Of a DNA stretch of 64,000 nucleotides, positions 10,079 to 19,764 are shown piece after piece (positions within the stretch are counted from its first letter, which is position 1; every line of letters starts with the position of its first letter). A program made the position numbers and the translations under genes. A model generated the notes under the pieces. That model was not told the origin of the DNA. It saw only the letters and a list, made by a program, of their open reading frames with translations, and did no database searches. The stretch comes from Stutzerimonas stutzeri (GTDB lineage Bacteria; Pseudomonadota; Gammaproteobacteria; Pseudomonadales; Pseudomonadaceae): the NCBI RefSeq assembly GCF_024448715.1, contig NZ_JAMOHZ010000005.1:310001-374000 (forward strand), read 5' to 3'.

Positions 10079-11362
10079 ATGCAAAAACCTATAGCCATCT
10101 TGCCGTCACGTCAGCCGATCTGGCTGGTCTTGCTGCCATTCGTCTGGCTGTTGTTAGCGTCGCCTTCATTGCAGGCGCAGGAAAGCGTTGCCACGGTGCG
10201 TCTCGATGGCCGCGCCTTATTCCGCATCGGTCCCAATGAAGAGCTCGAAGCCAGACCGCGCGCGAGAGAGGTCGAAAAGCAGCTGGCCGCTGTACTGGAA
10301 ACGCCTCAAGGCATTACCCGCGCACGCATCGCAAAGGCTGGCGAGCAAAGCGATCGCCGCCAGATCAGCGTGGCCGGGCGACCGCTGGTATTGGTCACGC
10401 CAATGGACGCCGAAGCCAACGGGAAAGTCATCGATACGCTTGCTCTGGAATGGGCCTCGCTGATCGACAGGGCACTGATTACCGCGGTGGCACGTCGAGA
10501 TTCGGAACGCGGACGCTTCGTCACATCTGTCCAGGCAAGCGTTGAAACGGCGTTTGCCCGTCTGCTCGAATCGGCCATCAACATCATCCCGCGCATTCTC
10601 GCGGCGGTACTGGTGCTGCTGCTGTTCTGGGTGCTGGCGACGGCCGTGCGTGCTCTGATGCGAATGGTCTTCAGCCGCGTGGTCACGGACCTGACCGTGG
10701 AAAATCTGGTCCGCCAGGTCAGCTATTACACGGTCTGGTTGCTGGGCCTTATCGTGGCGGCGAGTGCATTCGGGCTGGAACCCAGCACGCTTGCGACTGG
10801 CCTGGGCCTGACCAGCCTGGCGCTGGGGTTTGCCCTCAAGGACATTCTCTCCAACTTCGTCAGCGGCTTGCTGATTTTGACGCTGCGGCCTTTCGAGCTG
10901 GGCGACCAGATCATCATCGGCGAAACCGAAGGCAGCGTGGAGCGCATAGAACTGCGCGCCACGCAGATACGCACTTACGATGGCCGCCGCGTATTGGTGC
11001 CGAACGCCGAAACCTTCACATCGCGGGTGACCAATAACACCGCCGCCCCGATCCGTCGCGGCAAGGTGATTTGCAGCCTCGGCTATGAAATCGATATCGG
11101 CACAATCAGCCATGTCATGCGTGAGGCTGCGCAGGCCACGGCCGGTGTACTGGCGACGCCGGAAGCCTCGGTGCGGCTCAGCAATCTGGGCCAGACCGAG
11201 TTGGTGTTCGATGTGGAGTTCTGGTGCGATTCGAGCCGATCGGATTTCGTCATCACCGCCTCCGAAGTGCGCAAAGCTCTGGTTGAAGCCCTGCGCGCCG
11301 CCGGTGTTTCACTGCCTGACCAGGCCCGGCAGAACGTGGTGCTGCACGCACCGGACACCTGA
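10079..11362 (+). CDS. MscS-family mechanosensitive ion channel
   Basis: A 427-residue inner-membrane channel that would release small solutes on hypo-osmotic shock. It has an N-terminal signal (hydrophobic core ending SLQAQE near residue 34) and a periplasmic region of about 110 residues. Three hydrophobic segments follow between about 165 and 270. The pore helix carries the MscS pattern LATGLGLTSLALGFALKDI, and the cytoplasmic beta domain is seen in GDQIIIGETEGSVERIELR. It is longer than E. coli MscS (286) because of the periplasmic domain. It sits between a strong terminator and the RND operon with a 147-bp gap to the latter, so it is probably separate. Confidence 0.9.
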   Translation: MQKPIAILPSRQPIWLVLLPFVWLLLASPSLQAQESVATVRLDGRALFRIGPNEELEARPRAREVEKQLAAVLETPQGITRARIAKAGEQSDRRQISVAGRPLVLVTPMDAEANGKVIDTLALEWASLIDRALITAVARRDSERGRFVTSVQASVETAFARLLESAINIIPRILAAVLVLLLFWVLATAVRALMRMVFSRVVTDLTVENLVRQVSYYTVWLLGLIVAASAFGLEPSTLATGLGLTSLALGFALKDILSNFVSGLLILTLRPFELGDQIIIGETEGSVERIELRATQIRTYDGRRVLVPNAETFTSRVTNNTAAPIRRGKVICSLGYEIDIGTISHVMREAAQATAGVLATPEASVRLSNLGQTELVFDVEFWCDSSRSDFVITASEVRKALVEALRAAGVSLPDQARQNVVLHAPDT

Positions 11363-11509
11363 TGCCTACCGGCATATCGCTGACTACCAGAGGCGCTTTG
11401 CTCACGAACGAGACTTTGCCGGAACCGCACCCGCGCCGCTGCGGTCGAGTGTAGGTCCGCGCGCTATACCGCAGCGGGGGCCGTGCGAACGCCAACGAAG
11501 GTCAGATTA

Positions 11510-12682
11510 ATGAGGCAGTTACTGCTGAACAGTGCGCTAGTCAGCGCCACGGTGCTATTGCTGGTCGCCTGCTCCGACGACAAGAACGTTGAACAACCTG
11601 CACCGCCGCCACCCAAGGTGGAGGTCACGACCGTCGATCCTCATCCGGTCGCCAACATCGTCGAACTGCCGGGACGGGTCCAGGCAGTCAGGGTTGCGGA
11701 AATCCGCGCGCGGGTCGATGGCATCATCCAGAAACGCCTGTACGAAGAAGGCACGGATGTCGAAGTCGGAACGCCACTGTTCCAGATCGATCCGCGAGAG
11801 ATGCGCGCCAATCTGAAGGCGGCTCAAGCGGCGCTGGAGCGCGCCGAAGCCACGGCGCAGAACGCCGCACAGGATGTGAAACGCTATAAGGGACTGGTGG
11901 CCAAACAGGCGATCAGCCAGCAGGAATACGACACCGCCCTGGCCACGCTGCGGACGGCCAGGGCCGATGTGTCGCAGGCTCAGGCGAACGTTCAATCGGC
12001 TGAGCTGAACCTGGAGTACACCCGAGTCGATTCACCAATCGAGGGTCGTGCGGGCCGTGCGCAGGTCACCGAAGGCGCGCTGGTGAGCGGCACCAACGGC
12101 ACCCTGCTGACCACCGTGGAGCAGTTCGATCCGGTCTACGTGAATTTCTCCCAATCCAGTTCCAATCTGCTGCGGATCCGCGCGCAAATCGCCTCGGGCG
12201 CATTGACGCTGCCGGAACAAGACCGCTTCGAGGTGAAACTGATACTGGAAAATGGCAATGAGTATCCGCACCCCGGCTACATCGACTTCTACGCGATGAG
12301 CATCGACGAAACCACTGGCACCGTGGCCGTACGCGCCGAGTTTCCCAACCCGGACAGATTGTTGCTGCCTGGCCAGTTCGTTCGCGCCCGGATAAGTGCC
12401 GGCACTCGCCCGAACGGTGTGCTGATTCCGCAGCGTGCGGTGATGGTCAACGAGCGCGGCGCCCGCGTGCTGCTGGTCGGTGAGGATGGCAAGGTCGCCA
12501 CGCGGGATATCGAACTGGGTGAACTGCATGGCAGCAACTGGGTAATACGCGACGGGCTGCGAGCCGGCGACCGCGTCATAGTCGAGGGTGGACAGAATGC
12601 GCGCGACGGCCAGCCGGTGCACACGGTGCCTTATAGCGGCCCAGAGGATGGCGCCCCGCCCACCGGGCCTTCTCAACAATGA
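11510..12682 (+). CDS. RND efflux periplasmic adaptor (membrane fusion protein)
   Basis: A 390-residue HlyD/AcrA-type adaptor that links an inner-membrane RND pump to an outer-membrane channel. It is a lipoprotein: the signal ends in LLVACS, with Cys about residue 21. The lipoyl half-motifs, a coiled-coil hairpin (A/E/Q-rich residues 105-170) and the beta-barrel domain are in the usual order. I chose ATG 11510 rather than the upstream in-frame ATG 11483, since it begins the lipoprotein signal. Its stop overlaps the start of the permease gene by 4 bp (ATGA), which indicates translational coupling. No regulator gene is adjacent. Confidence 0.93.
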   Translation: MRQLLLNSALVSATVLLLVACSDDKNVEQPAPPPPKVEVTTVDPHPVANIVELPGRVQAVRVAEIRARVDGIIQKRLYEEGTDVEVGTPLFQIDPREMRANLKAAQAALERAEATAQNAAQDVKRYKGLVAKQAISQQEYDTALATLRTARADVSQAQANVQSAELNLEYTRVDSPIEGRAGRAQVTEGALVSGTNGTLLTTVEQFDPVYVNFSQSSSNLLRIRAQIASGALTLPEQDRFEVKLILENGNEYPHPGYIDFYAMSIDETTGTVAVRAEFPNPDRLLLPGQFVRARISAGTRPNGVLIPQRAVMVNERGARVLLVGEDGKVATRDIELGELHGSNWVIRDGLRAGDRVIVEGGQNARDGQPVHTVPYSGPEDGAPPTGPSQQ

Positions 12683-15600
12683 CGCCAACATTTTTCATAC
12701 GCCGCCCCATATTCGCCTGGGTCATTGCGTTGGGCATTTTTCTAGGTGGAGCGCTCGCTCTGCGGAGCCTGCCAATTGAACAGTACCCGTCGATCGCGCC
12801 GCCCGTGCTCAACATCAACGTCACCTACCCCGGCGCAGACGCCTCGGTACTGGAAACCAACGTTACCCAGGTGATCGAAGAGGAGCTCAATGGAGTCGAC
12901 GGTTATCTGTATCTGGATTCGACCAGCCGGTCGAACGGCAGCGCGTCGATCGAGCTTACCCTGGAGCCCGGTACTGACATCGACGTCGCGCAGATGGAAG
13001 TACAGAACCTCCTGACCCGCGTCGAACAGCGTCTCCCTGAAGAGGTTCGTCGCCAAGGCATTCGGGTCTTCCAGGCCTCGTCCAACTTTCTACTGATTGT
13101 GTCGATCAACTCGAAAAGCGGCGCAATGAGCAGCCTGGAGCTGGGCCACTTCGCTACTACCAACATCGTTGACGAGTTACGTCGCGTAGAAGGGGTTGGC
13201 GATATCCGCGACTTCTACACGCCTTACGCCATGCGCATCTGGCTTGATCCTGACCGCATGGCGAGCTTCAATATTTCCGCCAGTGAGGTGCTGGCGCAAG
13301 TGCAGGAGCAAAACAGCGAGGCCGCAGGTGGCTCCATAGGTGCCCTGCCGCTGAGCGAAGGCACCGATATCAATGCGCCTATCGAGACGCAAGGGCGCTT
13401 CAGCTCACCGGAGGAGTTCGAAAACATCATCCTGCGGGCCGATCCGGATGGTTCGGCGGTGCGCCTGGGCGACGTGGCGCGGGTGGAACTTGGCGCCGAA
13501 GACTACACAACAAAGAGCGAACTGAACGGCCAGCCCACAGCCGGCTTGGCCATTCAGCTTGCGCCAGGAGCCAACTCGCTGGATACGGCCAATGGTATCA
13601 AGCAACGGATGGCCGAGCTCGAGTCGAGTTTTCCCGATGATGTCGCCTGGTCAATCCCCTACGACTCCACGCCTTTCATTTCGGCCTCGATCAAAGAGGT
13701 GCTGGTAACGCTGGGTCAGGCAATGATTCTGGTGATATTGGTCATGCTGCTATTTCTGCAGAACTGGCGCACCACGATCATCCCCACCATCATCATTCCC
13801 ATCACGCTGACAGGCACTTGCCTTGGGCTTTGGCTGGCAGGTTTTTCCATTAATCTGCTCAGCCTGTTCGGCATGGTGCTGGCCATCGGCACATTGGTGG
13901 ACGACGCTATCGTTGTAGTAGAGAACGTTACACGGATCATGGATGAAGAAAAGCTGTCGCCCTCCGAGGCGACGGTAAAAGCCATGGGGCAGGTAACCGC
14001 GCCGGTCATCGGTACCACGCTCGTGCTGATCGCCGTGTTCGTGCCACTTGCCTTCTTTCCTGGCTCCACCGGCGCCATCTATCGACAGTTCGCGGTGACA
14101 CTTTCTATCGCGGTAGCGATCTCGACCCTGCTCGCCCTCACGCTTACGCCGGCCCTTTGCGCGACTGTGCTGAAGCCCCGCGCGAACGAATCGGGGAAGC
14201 GTGGATGGAGCCAACGCATTTTCGGGCCTTTCAACCGCGGGCTCGACCGCACGACACGCCACTACCACCATGCCGTTAGCGGCGTTCTCGCAAGGCCGCT
14301 TTGGTTTCTTTTGCCGTTTGCGGCGTTGATGGTGATCACCGCCTTCCTGTTCCTGCGCATGCCCGGCGCCTTCCTGCCGGACGAGGATCAAGGTTCGGTG
14401 ATGACGGTCGTACAGGCGCCGCCTGGTTCCACCGTCAAGCGCACCACCGAGGCAGTGGAGCAGGTCAGTGCGTTCTACGCCGAACAGCCGCATGTGGCGA
14501 ATACGCTCGTCGTCTATGGTTTCAGTTTTTTCGGCCAGGGCCAGGCCAACGCGATGGCCTTCGTCACGCTGACGCCATGGGACGATCGACCTGAAGAGGA
14601 ACAAAGCGCACCGACACTGGTGCGGCAGGCCATGGGCGCGTTCTCGCAGATCACAGAAGCGAGTGTCTTTGCGCTGAATCCACCGTCTATTCCCTCGCTC
14701 GGTGTCTCCGGCGGGTTCACCTTCAAGCTGGAGGATCGCGGCAATAACGGCTATCAGGCGTTGGTCGATGCGCGGGACCGGTTAATCGGGGAAGGAAACC
14801 AAAGCGCGATACTCGAAGGGGTGCGGCCCGAAGGGGCTGATGACGCTCCCCGGCTGCGCGTGGATGTCGACCGGATCAAGGCCCGCGCGCTGGGGCTTTC
14901 GATCGCCGAGGTCAACACCACCCTGAGCACTCACTTCGGCAGTGCCTATGCCAATGACTTCAACCTCGACGGCCGCGTGTTGCAAGTGCTGTTACAGGCC
15001 GATTCACCCTATCGCATGACACCTGAGGATGTGCTCAATCTCAAGGTCCTCAACGAACAGGGCGAGAACGTGCCTTTTGGGGCCTTCGCCACGGTGAGAT
15101 GGACGCAGGGGCCGACCCAACTGGTGCGCTACAACGGCTACCCGGCCATGACTATTTCAGGCAACGCCGCGGATGGCCGTACCACTGGCGAGGCCATGGA
15201 GGAGATGGAACGGTTGGCCGGCGAGTTGCCGGATGGTTTCGCCTTCGAGTGGACCGGAATTTCCTATGAAGAGCAGCAGGCGTCCGGACAGGTGGGCATG
15301 CTGCTGGGTCTTTCACTCCTGATGGCGCTAATGGTGCTGGCGGCGCTCTATGAAAGCTGGACGGTGCCCATCGCCGTGCTGCTGGTGGTGCCGTTCGGCG
15401 CGCTCGGCGCGGTGCTGTTCGCAATGCTTCGCGATCTACCGGCGGATGTGTATTTCAACGTCGGCTTGGTGACCATCATCGGCCTGTCGGCCAAGAACGC
15501 CATCCTCATCGTCGAATTCGCCATCGAAGAGGAAGGCCACGGGAAAAACCTCACCGATGCGGTGATGAACGCGGTACGGCTGCGCTTCCGGCCGATCCTG

Positions 15601-15840
15601 ATGACCTCGCTGACCTTCATCCTCGGCATGCTGCCGCTGGTGCTCTCCACCGGTGCCGGGGCGGCCGGTCGCGTGGCGGTCGGTACCGGCGTGATGGGCG
15701 GAATGATCATCGGCACCCTCCTCGGGCTGTTCTACATACCGCTGTTCTACCTCAGCGTACGCCGCTGGCTGAGCAGGCATCGACCGCCTACCAGCGAAGA
15801 CATGATTCGCAAACACGACGAGGAGCCGGACCATGCGTAG
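12679..15840 (+). CDS. RND multidrug efflux permease (AcrB/MexB type, HAE1)
   Basis: A 1053-residue proton-driven trimeric efflux pump. It opens with the HAE1 signature FFIRRPIFAWVIALGIF, closer to MexB/AcrB than to MexF as far as I can judge. The proton relay pair is in LVDDAIVVVENV (TM4) and the conserved Lys in GLSAKNAILIVEF (TM10). Two large periplasmic loops follow TM1 and TM7 in the standard layout. Substrates cannot be inferred. It forms a three-gene operon with the adaptor (4-bp overlap upstream) and the outer-membrane channel (8-bp overlap downstream). Confidence 0.95.
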   Translation: MTPTFFIRRPIFAWVIALGIFLGGALALRSLPIEQYPSIAPPVLNINVTYPGADASVLETNVTQVIEEELNGVDGYLYLDSTSRSNGSASIELTLEPGTDIDVAQMEVQNLLTRVEQRLPEEVRRQGIRVFQASSNFLLIVSINSKSGAMSSLELGHFATTNIVDELRRVEGVGDIRDFYTPYAMRIWLDPDRMASFNISASEVLAQVQEQNSEAAGGSIGALPLSEGTDINAPIETQGRFSSPEEFENIILRADPDGSAVRLGDVARVELGAEDYTTKSELNGQPTAGLAIQLAPGANSLDTANGIKQRMAELESSFPDDVAWSIPYDSTPFISASIKEVLVTLGQAMILVILVMLLFLQNWRTTIIPTIIIPITLTGTCLGLWLAGFSINLLSLFGMVLAIGTLVDDAIVVVENVTRIMDEEKLSPSEATVKAMGQVTAPVIGTTLVLIAVFVPLAFFPGSTGAIYRQFAVTLSIAVAISTLLALTLTPALCATVLKPRANESGKRGWSQRIFGPFNRGLDRTTRHYHHAVSGVLARPLWFLLPFAALMVITAFLFLRMPGAFLPDEDQGSVMTVVQAPPGSTVKRTTEAVEQVSAFYAEQPHVANTLVVYGFSFFGQGQANAMAFVTLTPWDDRPEEEQSAPTLVRQAMGAFSQITEASVFALNPPSIPSLGVSGGFTFKLEDRGNNGYQALVDARDRLIGEGNQSAILEGVRPEGADDAPRLRVDVDRIKARALGLSIAEVNTTLSTHFGSAYANDFNLDGRVLQVLLQADSPYRMTPEDVLNLKVLNEQGENVPFGAFATVRWTQGPTQLVRYNGYPAMTISGNAADGRTTGEAMEEMERLAGELPDGFAFEWTGISYEEQQASGQVGMLLGLSLLMALMVLAALYESWTVPIAVLLVVPFGALGAVLFAMLRDLPADVYFNVGLVTIIGLSAKNAILIVEFAIEEEGHGKNLTDAVMNAVRLRFRPILMTSLTFILGMLPLVLSTGAGAAGRVAVGTGVMGGMIIGTLLGLFYIPLFYLSVRRWLSRHRPPTSEDMIRKHDEEPDHA

Positions 15841-17302
15841 GCCCGCGTCGGTACTACTGGTCAGCCTGCTTGCCGGATGCCAGTTCGCACCGCCCCATGA
15901 GCGTCCCGAATCGCCAACCGCGCCGCGCTATCCACAGGCGTACAACAGCGACGCAGGGGGCGTCGCTCCGGCGAGTATTGGCTGGCGCGACTTTCTGCTC
16001 GACCCTCGCCTGCAGGTGCTCATCGAATCGGCACTGGAGCGCAATCGCGACCTGCAAGTGGCCGTGGAACGGATCGAGGAAGCGCGCGGCCAGTTTCGTG
16101 TTCAGGACGCGGATCGCTACCCCAGCCTCGGTCTCAATGCCGACGCCAGCCGTGGCCGCTTTCCCACCGGAGCCAGTGGCGCACTGGGCACTTCTGCAGG
16201 CGCAGGCGCACAAGGTAGCAGTGCCGCCGCCGCGGGGAGCGGCGGTGTGATCGAACGTTACTCGCTGGGCATTGGCATCACTGCCTTCGAGCTGGACTTC
16301 TGGGGCCGCGTGCGCAATCTCAGCGAAGCGGCAAGGGCGCAGTACCTGGCCACCGTCGAGGCGCAGCGGGCGTTTCGTTTGTCGTTGATCGCCGATGTCA
16401 GTGCCACCTATCTGGCGGTGCGCGAGGCCGACGAGCGTATCGCACTGGCGGAGGCTACCGTACGCAGTCGCCGCGATGGCCTGCGCATCGCCCAGGTACG
16501 CTTCGATGCGGGCATTACCTCGGCGCTGGATTTCAACCAGGCCCAGGCCCTGCTCACCCAGGCCGAAACCGAGCTGGCCGCGCTGCGCCTCACCCGTGCG
16601 CAACAGCTGAATTTCCTGACTCAGCTGATCGGCGGCGAACCGCCCGCCCCGTTACCGGACGCCAACGCGTTGGCGCGGCAAACCAACCCGGTCACGCTGG
16701 CTGCAGGCCTGCCATCGGAACTGCTGCTGGTGCGCCCCGACATTCTCGCTGCCGAAGAACAGTTACGTGCGGCCCGCGCGAACATTGGCGTTGCACGCGC
16801 CGCGTTCTTCCCGCAGGTGTCGCTGACCGGCAGTGCCGGCTATGCCTCTACGGAACTGAACAACCTGATCGGCAGCGATAACCGCACCTGGAGCATCGGT
16901 CCGTCAATCAGCCTGCCGCTGTTCGACTTCGGTCGGAACCGTGGCAACCTGACCGTCGCCGAAGCGCGCGAGAACATCGCCATCGCCGAATACGAGCGCG
17001 CTATCGAAGTGGCCTTCCGGGAGGTGGCCGATGCCCTTGCGGGTCGCCGATACCTGGCCGAGCAGGTCGCGGCGCAGCAGGAGAACGTTGCTACCCTGCG
17101 GCGCATCGCAGAGCTGGCTCAGGAGCGCTATGCCGAAGGCGTGGTGAATTATCTGGAAGTCCTCGACGCCGAACGCAACCGCTTCGATGCCGAGCAGGCT
17201 CTCATTCAGGTGCAACGCGCGCAGGTGCAGAACCTGATCGAACTCTACGTAGCCCTCGGCGGCGGCACGGCCTCAACGGCCAATGAAACCGCCGCACGTT
17301 AG
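15833..17302 (+). CDS. RND outer-membrane efflux channel (OprM/NodT type)
   Basis: A 489-residue outer-membrane factor of the OprM/NodT lipoprotein family. The signal peptide ends with LLAGC, and Cys would be lipidated. The two internal repeats of the TolC fold are visible as AEATVRSRRDG...RFDAGITSALDFNQAQ and RIAELAQERYAEGVVNYLEVLDAER. It forms the trimeric exit duct for the RND pump encoded just upstream. ATG 15833 lies inside the last codons of the permease gene. Confidence 0.94.
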   Translation: MRRPASVLLVSLLAGCQFAPPHERPESPTAPRYPQAYNSDAGGVAPASIGWRDFLLDPRLQVLIESALERNRDLQVAVERIEEARGQFRVQDADRYPSLGLNADASRGRFPTGASGALGTSAGAGAQGSSAAAAGSGGVIERYSLGIGITAFELDFWGRVRNLSEAARAQYLATVEAQRAFRLSLIADVSATYLAVREADERIALAEATVRSRRDGLRIAQVRFDAGITSALDFNQAQALLTQAETELAALRLTRAQQLNFLTQLIGGEPPAPLPDANALARQTNPVTLAAGLPSELLLVRPDILAAEEQLRAARANIGVARAAFFPQVSLTGSAGYASTELNNLIGSDNRTWSIGPSISLPLFDFGRNRGNLTVAEARENIAIAEYERAIEVAFREVADALAGRRYLAEQVAAQQENVATLRRIAELAQERYAEGVVNYLEVLDAERNRFDAEQALIQVQRAQVQNLIELYVALGGGTASTANETAAR

Positions 17303-17415
17303 CTGGCCTCACCAGACGGACGGTTGTTCCTACGCACCGCTTCCGACCTGCGGGATTGAATGTCCTGCCCGCAACAAGAGTCAAACAGCTACCTACATCA
17401 ACCGAGGATCATGCA

Positions 17416-17883
17416 ATGGGCCTGTTCGACACGATCAAGGACAAATTGGGCATGGGCGGCGTCAGTAACGAGGCGCACAAACCCGTCGACCCGAACAACA
17501 CGCCGAACCAGCACGCGCCGGATACGATCGTCGATTCCGAGCGCCCAACGGCCGCTCACAACGCCACCACCACCCCGCCAGGCGCCGGAATGAGCAATGA
17601 GGCGGGAGGCCCGACGACCGCCGCGGTAGACGTCCCGGCCAAGCTCGACGGCATGGCCGCAAACCACCCCGAACAGTTGAACTGGCGCACCTCGATCGTC
17701 GATCTGCTCAAGCTGCTGGGTCTGGATAGCAGCCTGGAGTCACGCAAGGAGCTGGCAACCGAGCTGGGTTGCCCGCAGGACAAGATGGCCGACTCGGCGC
17801 AGATGAATACCTGGCTGCACCGCACGGTGATGCACAAGCTCGCCGAACATGGCGGCACCGTTCCACCCGAACTGCGTACCTGA
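17416..17883 (+). CDS. DUF3597 domain protein
   Basis: A 155-residue protein. The N-terminus (MGLFDTIKDKLG) is amphipathic, followed by a Pro/Thr/Asn-rich low-complexity linker of about 65 residues. The C-terminal domain from residue 75 (LDGMAANHPEQLNWRTSIVD) matches the DUF3597 family: a short helical domain with the motif SRKELATELG. The family has a LysM-like or phage-tail-associated flavour in some genomes, but no function is established. ATG 17416 was chosen over the upstream start because of the GAGG ribosome binding site and because the family starts MGLF/MSIF. Confidence 0.8.
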   Translation: MGLFDTIKDKLGMGGVSNEAHKPVDPNNTPNQHAPDTIVDSERPTAAHNATTTPPGAGMSNEAGGPTTAAVDVPAKLDGMAANHPEQLNWRTSIVDLLKLLGLDSSLESRKELATELGCPQDKMADSAQMNTWLHRTVMHKLAEHGGTVPPELRT

Positions 17884-17951
17884 GGAAAACCTGCCGGCCC
17901 TGTCCGGTCGTTGCTCGGCGAGCCGCTGATGGCGAACTGGCACCAAACGCT

Positions 17952-18007
17952 TCGCCAGCAAGCTGGCTCCTACGAAAGCCATTCTGTAGGAGCCAGCTCG
18001 CTCGCGA
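17952..18007. repeat. Pseudomonas-type REP palindrome
   Basis: Two inverted arms, CGCCAGCAAGCTGGCTCCTAC and GTAGGAGCCAGCTCGCTCGCG (near perfect), are separated by about 13 bp. The pattern 'GTAGGAGCCAGCTTGCTGGCG' is the common extragenic REP of Pseudomonas. It sits between two convergent genes. Confidence 0.85.
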
Positions 18008-18041
18008 ACCGGCACTAAAACTTCGCAGCAAAAGATCGAGT

Positions 18042-18854
18042 TCAGCCGTCCAGCGAAGGTCCGATCATTTCCGCCAGCTGCGGGTACACGCCCGGGCACG
18101 CAACAAGATAAGGATTGCCAAGCAGCAACCCATCGTTACGGAAGAAGTCATTCACTCGTCCACCCGCTTCTTTCACCAGCACCAACCCAGCCATGCAGTC
18201 CCAGCTCTTGAGCTCGGTCTCGTAGTAGCCGAGCAGGCGCCCGGCCGCTACGTAAGCCGTCATCAGCGCACCGGAACCGTTGCGAAAGAACATGCCGCCT
18301 TCGGCCAACAGCTTTTCCAGAAAGGGAATGAAGTGCTCCTTGCCGCGCGGGTGGAAGGTGCCGGTCGCGGTCACGCCCTGTCCCACATGAGTCGCGCCGC
18401 TGACTTTCAGCGGCGTGTCATTGACGAAAGCGCCCTGGCCCAGGCATCCATGGAACAGCTCGTCGTGGTTGGGATCGGCAATCGCGCCCAGGTGCGGTTC
18501 GCCGTCGATCAGCAGGCCGATCGACACGCACCAGTTATGCAGCCCGTTGACGAAGCAGGCCGTGCCATCAATGGGGTCGATTACCCACACGCAACGGGCG
18601 CCCAAATCAGCCGAGCCACTCTCCTCGCCGAGAAAGCCATCCTCGGGAAAGCGTTCGCCAAGCCGAGCGCGAATAAAATCTTCGATCTGTTTGTCGGCGA
18701 TGCTCACTACATCCTGTAGATCGTCACCCTTGTGTTCGACGGTCAGGGTGTTGCGCTTTCGGTAGTACTCCATGCCCAATTGCGCCGCCTCGAGGGCGAG
18801 GGCTTTGGCGCAGGCGTAGCGCGCGTCGATATCGAGTGGTCGCTCGGAACTCAT
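18042..18854 (-). CDS. Inositol monophosphatase-family phosphatase
   Basis: A 270-residue Mg2+-dependent phosphatase of the IMPase superfamily (inositol-1-phosphate, histidinol-phosphate or PAP phosphatases). Metal-binding motifs are complete: GEESG near residue 75, DPIDGT near 93-98, and WDCMAG near 213. The DPIDGTACFVNGL run resembles histidinol-phosphatase HisN and IMPase more than CysQ. The exact substrate is uncertain. It is a single gene, convergent with the DUF3597 gene. Confidence 0.85.
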   Translation of the reverse strand: MSSERPLDIDARYACAKALALEAAQLGMEYYRKRNTLTVEHKGDDLQDVVSIADKQIEDFIRARLGERFPEDGFLGEESGSADLGARCVWVIDPIDGTACFVNGLHNWCVSIGLLIDGEPHLGAIADPNHDELFHGCLGQGAFVNDTPLKVSGATHVGQGVTATGTFHPRGKEHFIPFLEKLLAEGGMFFRNGSGALMTAYVAAGRLLGYYETELKSWDCMAGLVLVKEAGGRVNDFFRNDGLLLGNPYLVACPGVYPQLAEMIGPSLDG

Positions 18855-19050
18855 GGCTTTCCTATGGAGGGGCTGCGCAATTGCGCGGAACGGCAGATTT
18901 TAGTGAATGGTGCGAAACAGGCATACCGAACAGGACGCCGCAGCCCTACTTGTCCACCGCGGCACTGTTCCGCCTGACGCGTTACGCCACGGCAAGACTT
19001 CAGCTATCGAACCGATATGTCAGTGATGCATTCATTCGGTCCGAGGCGAT

Positions 19051-19302
19051 TCAGGACAGCTCGTCACCCTGCTCATGCAACCGTACATTGAGCTCATCGA
19101 CGATTGGCGCCCACTCAGCGTCGTCCATCAGCTGCTCCTTGAGAAACGAGCCTTGCGCCTCGTTCCAGAATGGCGCTTCGGAGACCTTGATATGGTTGGG
19201 TATAGGCCGGTGACTGGCGATGAAGGCATCAATGCTGGCCGGATCCGAGGGCAGCCCCAGTTGTTCGAAGAGAGTACCGAGATCTTTATTGGGTAGTTCC
19301 AT
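19051..19302 (-). CDS. DUF2789 family protein
   Basis: An 83-residue protein of the DUF2789 family, found in Pseudomonas and relatives. The typical body starts with MELPNKDLGTLFEQLGLPSD and has FIASHRPIP, then FWNEAQGSFLKEQ. Function unknown. I take ATG 19302 because the family starts with MELP or MDLP; an in-frame ATG at 19386 would add 28 unmatched residues. Confidence 0.82.
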   Translation of the reverse strand: MELPNKDLGTLFEQLGLPSDPASIDAFIASHRPIPNHIKVSEAPFWNEAQGSFLKEQLMDDAEWAPIVDELNVRLHEQGDELS

Positions 19303-19503
19303 GAAGGGCTCCGTCAGGCTATCGAGAATACCGAAGCGCCTTTCTGGCGATCCGGCTGTTCTTAGATAGAGAGGATCGGACCGCACTCAGTTCAACCCGG
19401 CTTCTGGCGATCACGTTTCAGAACGGAGTCAGCCACGAGCAATGACAAACGAGACGCTGAAAAGCCTGCCACACCTGAGACGGCGCGACAGGCATGAAGA
19501 GAA

Positions 19504-19764
19504 TTACGCCGCCTTGTCGAACAGCTGCCTTCCCTGACCCAGATATTGATCTACGAGCCACTTGCCGTGCGCGATGGATGCCCGTTGCGCTTGTTCGAGT
19601 TCCGCCATGAAAGCGTGTCCGACAGGGAGCGCCATACGCCGGGTGGTCTGCCCCTGAAGATTGCTTATTCGGCAACCGCCGGCCCAGGGAGTTGGTGTGC
19701 CCGGATGCTCCATTACTTCGGCGGTAATGACGTGATCGCGGTATTCGCATTGCATCATGGTCAT
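19504..19764 (-). CDS. Small hypothetical protein, 86 residues
   Basis: I do not recognise this protein. It starts MTMMQCEYRDHVITAEV, has a central W-x-G-G-C-R-I motif and ends with a helix (FMAELEQAQRASIAHGKWLVDQYL). A GAGGTGA ribosome binding site precedes ATG 19764 by the right distance, and codon use fits neighbouring genes. The composition suggests a small cytoplasmic alpha/beta protein. Its neighbours are equally small genes without clear links. Confidence 0.6.
   Translation of the reverse strand: MTMMQCEYRDHVITAEVMEHPGTPTPWAGGCRISNLQGQTTRRMALPVGHAFMAELEQAQRASIAHGKWLVDQYLGQGRQLFDKAA

Noticed and set aside
12679..15840. Naming the permease MexB, MexF or TtgB
   Set aside because: Motifs place it in the AcrB/MexB-type HAE1 group, but the adaptor and channel do not allow a specific symbol without alignment.
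17769..18719. 316-codon plus-strand frame
   Set aside because: It runs antisense to the well-supported inositol-monophosphatase-family gene and has no recognisable domain; a GC-rich shadow.
18042..18854. CysQ (PAP phosphatase) or SuhB as a firm name
   Set aside because: The motifs are shared by the whole IMPase superfamily; no sulfur or histidine genes are adjacent.
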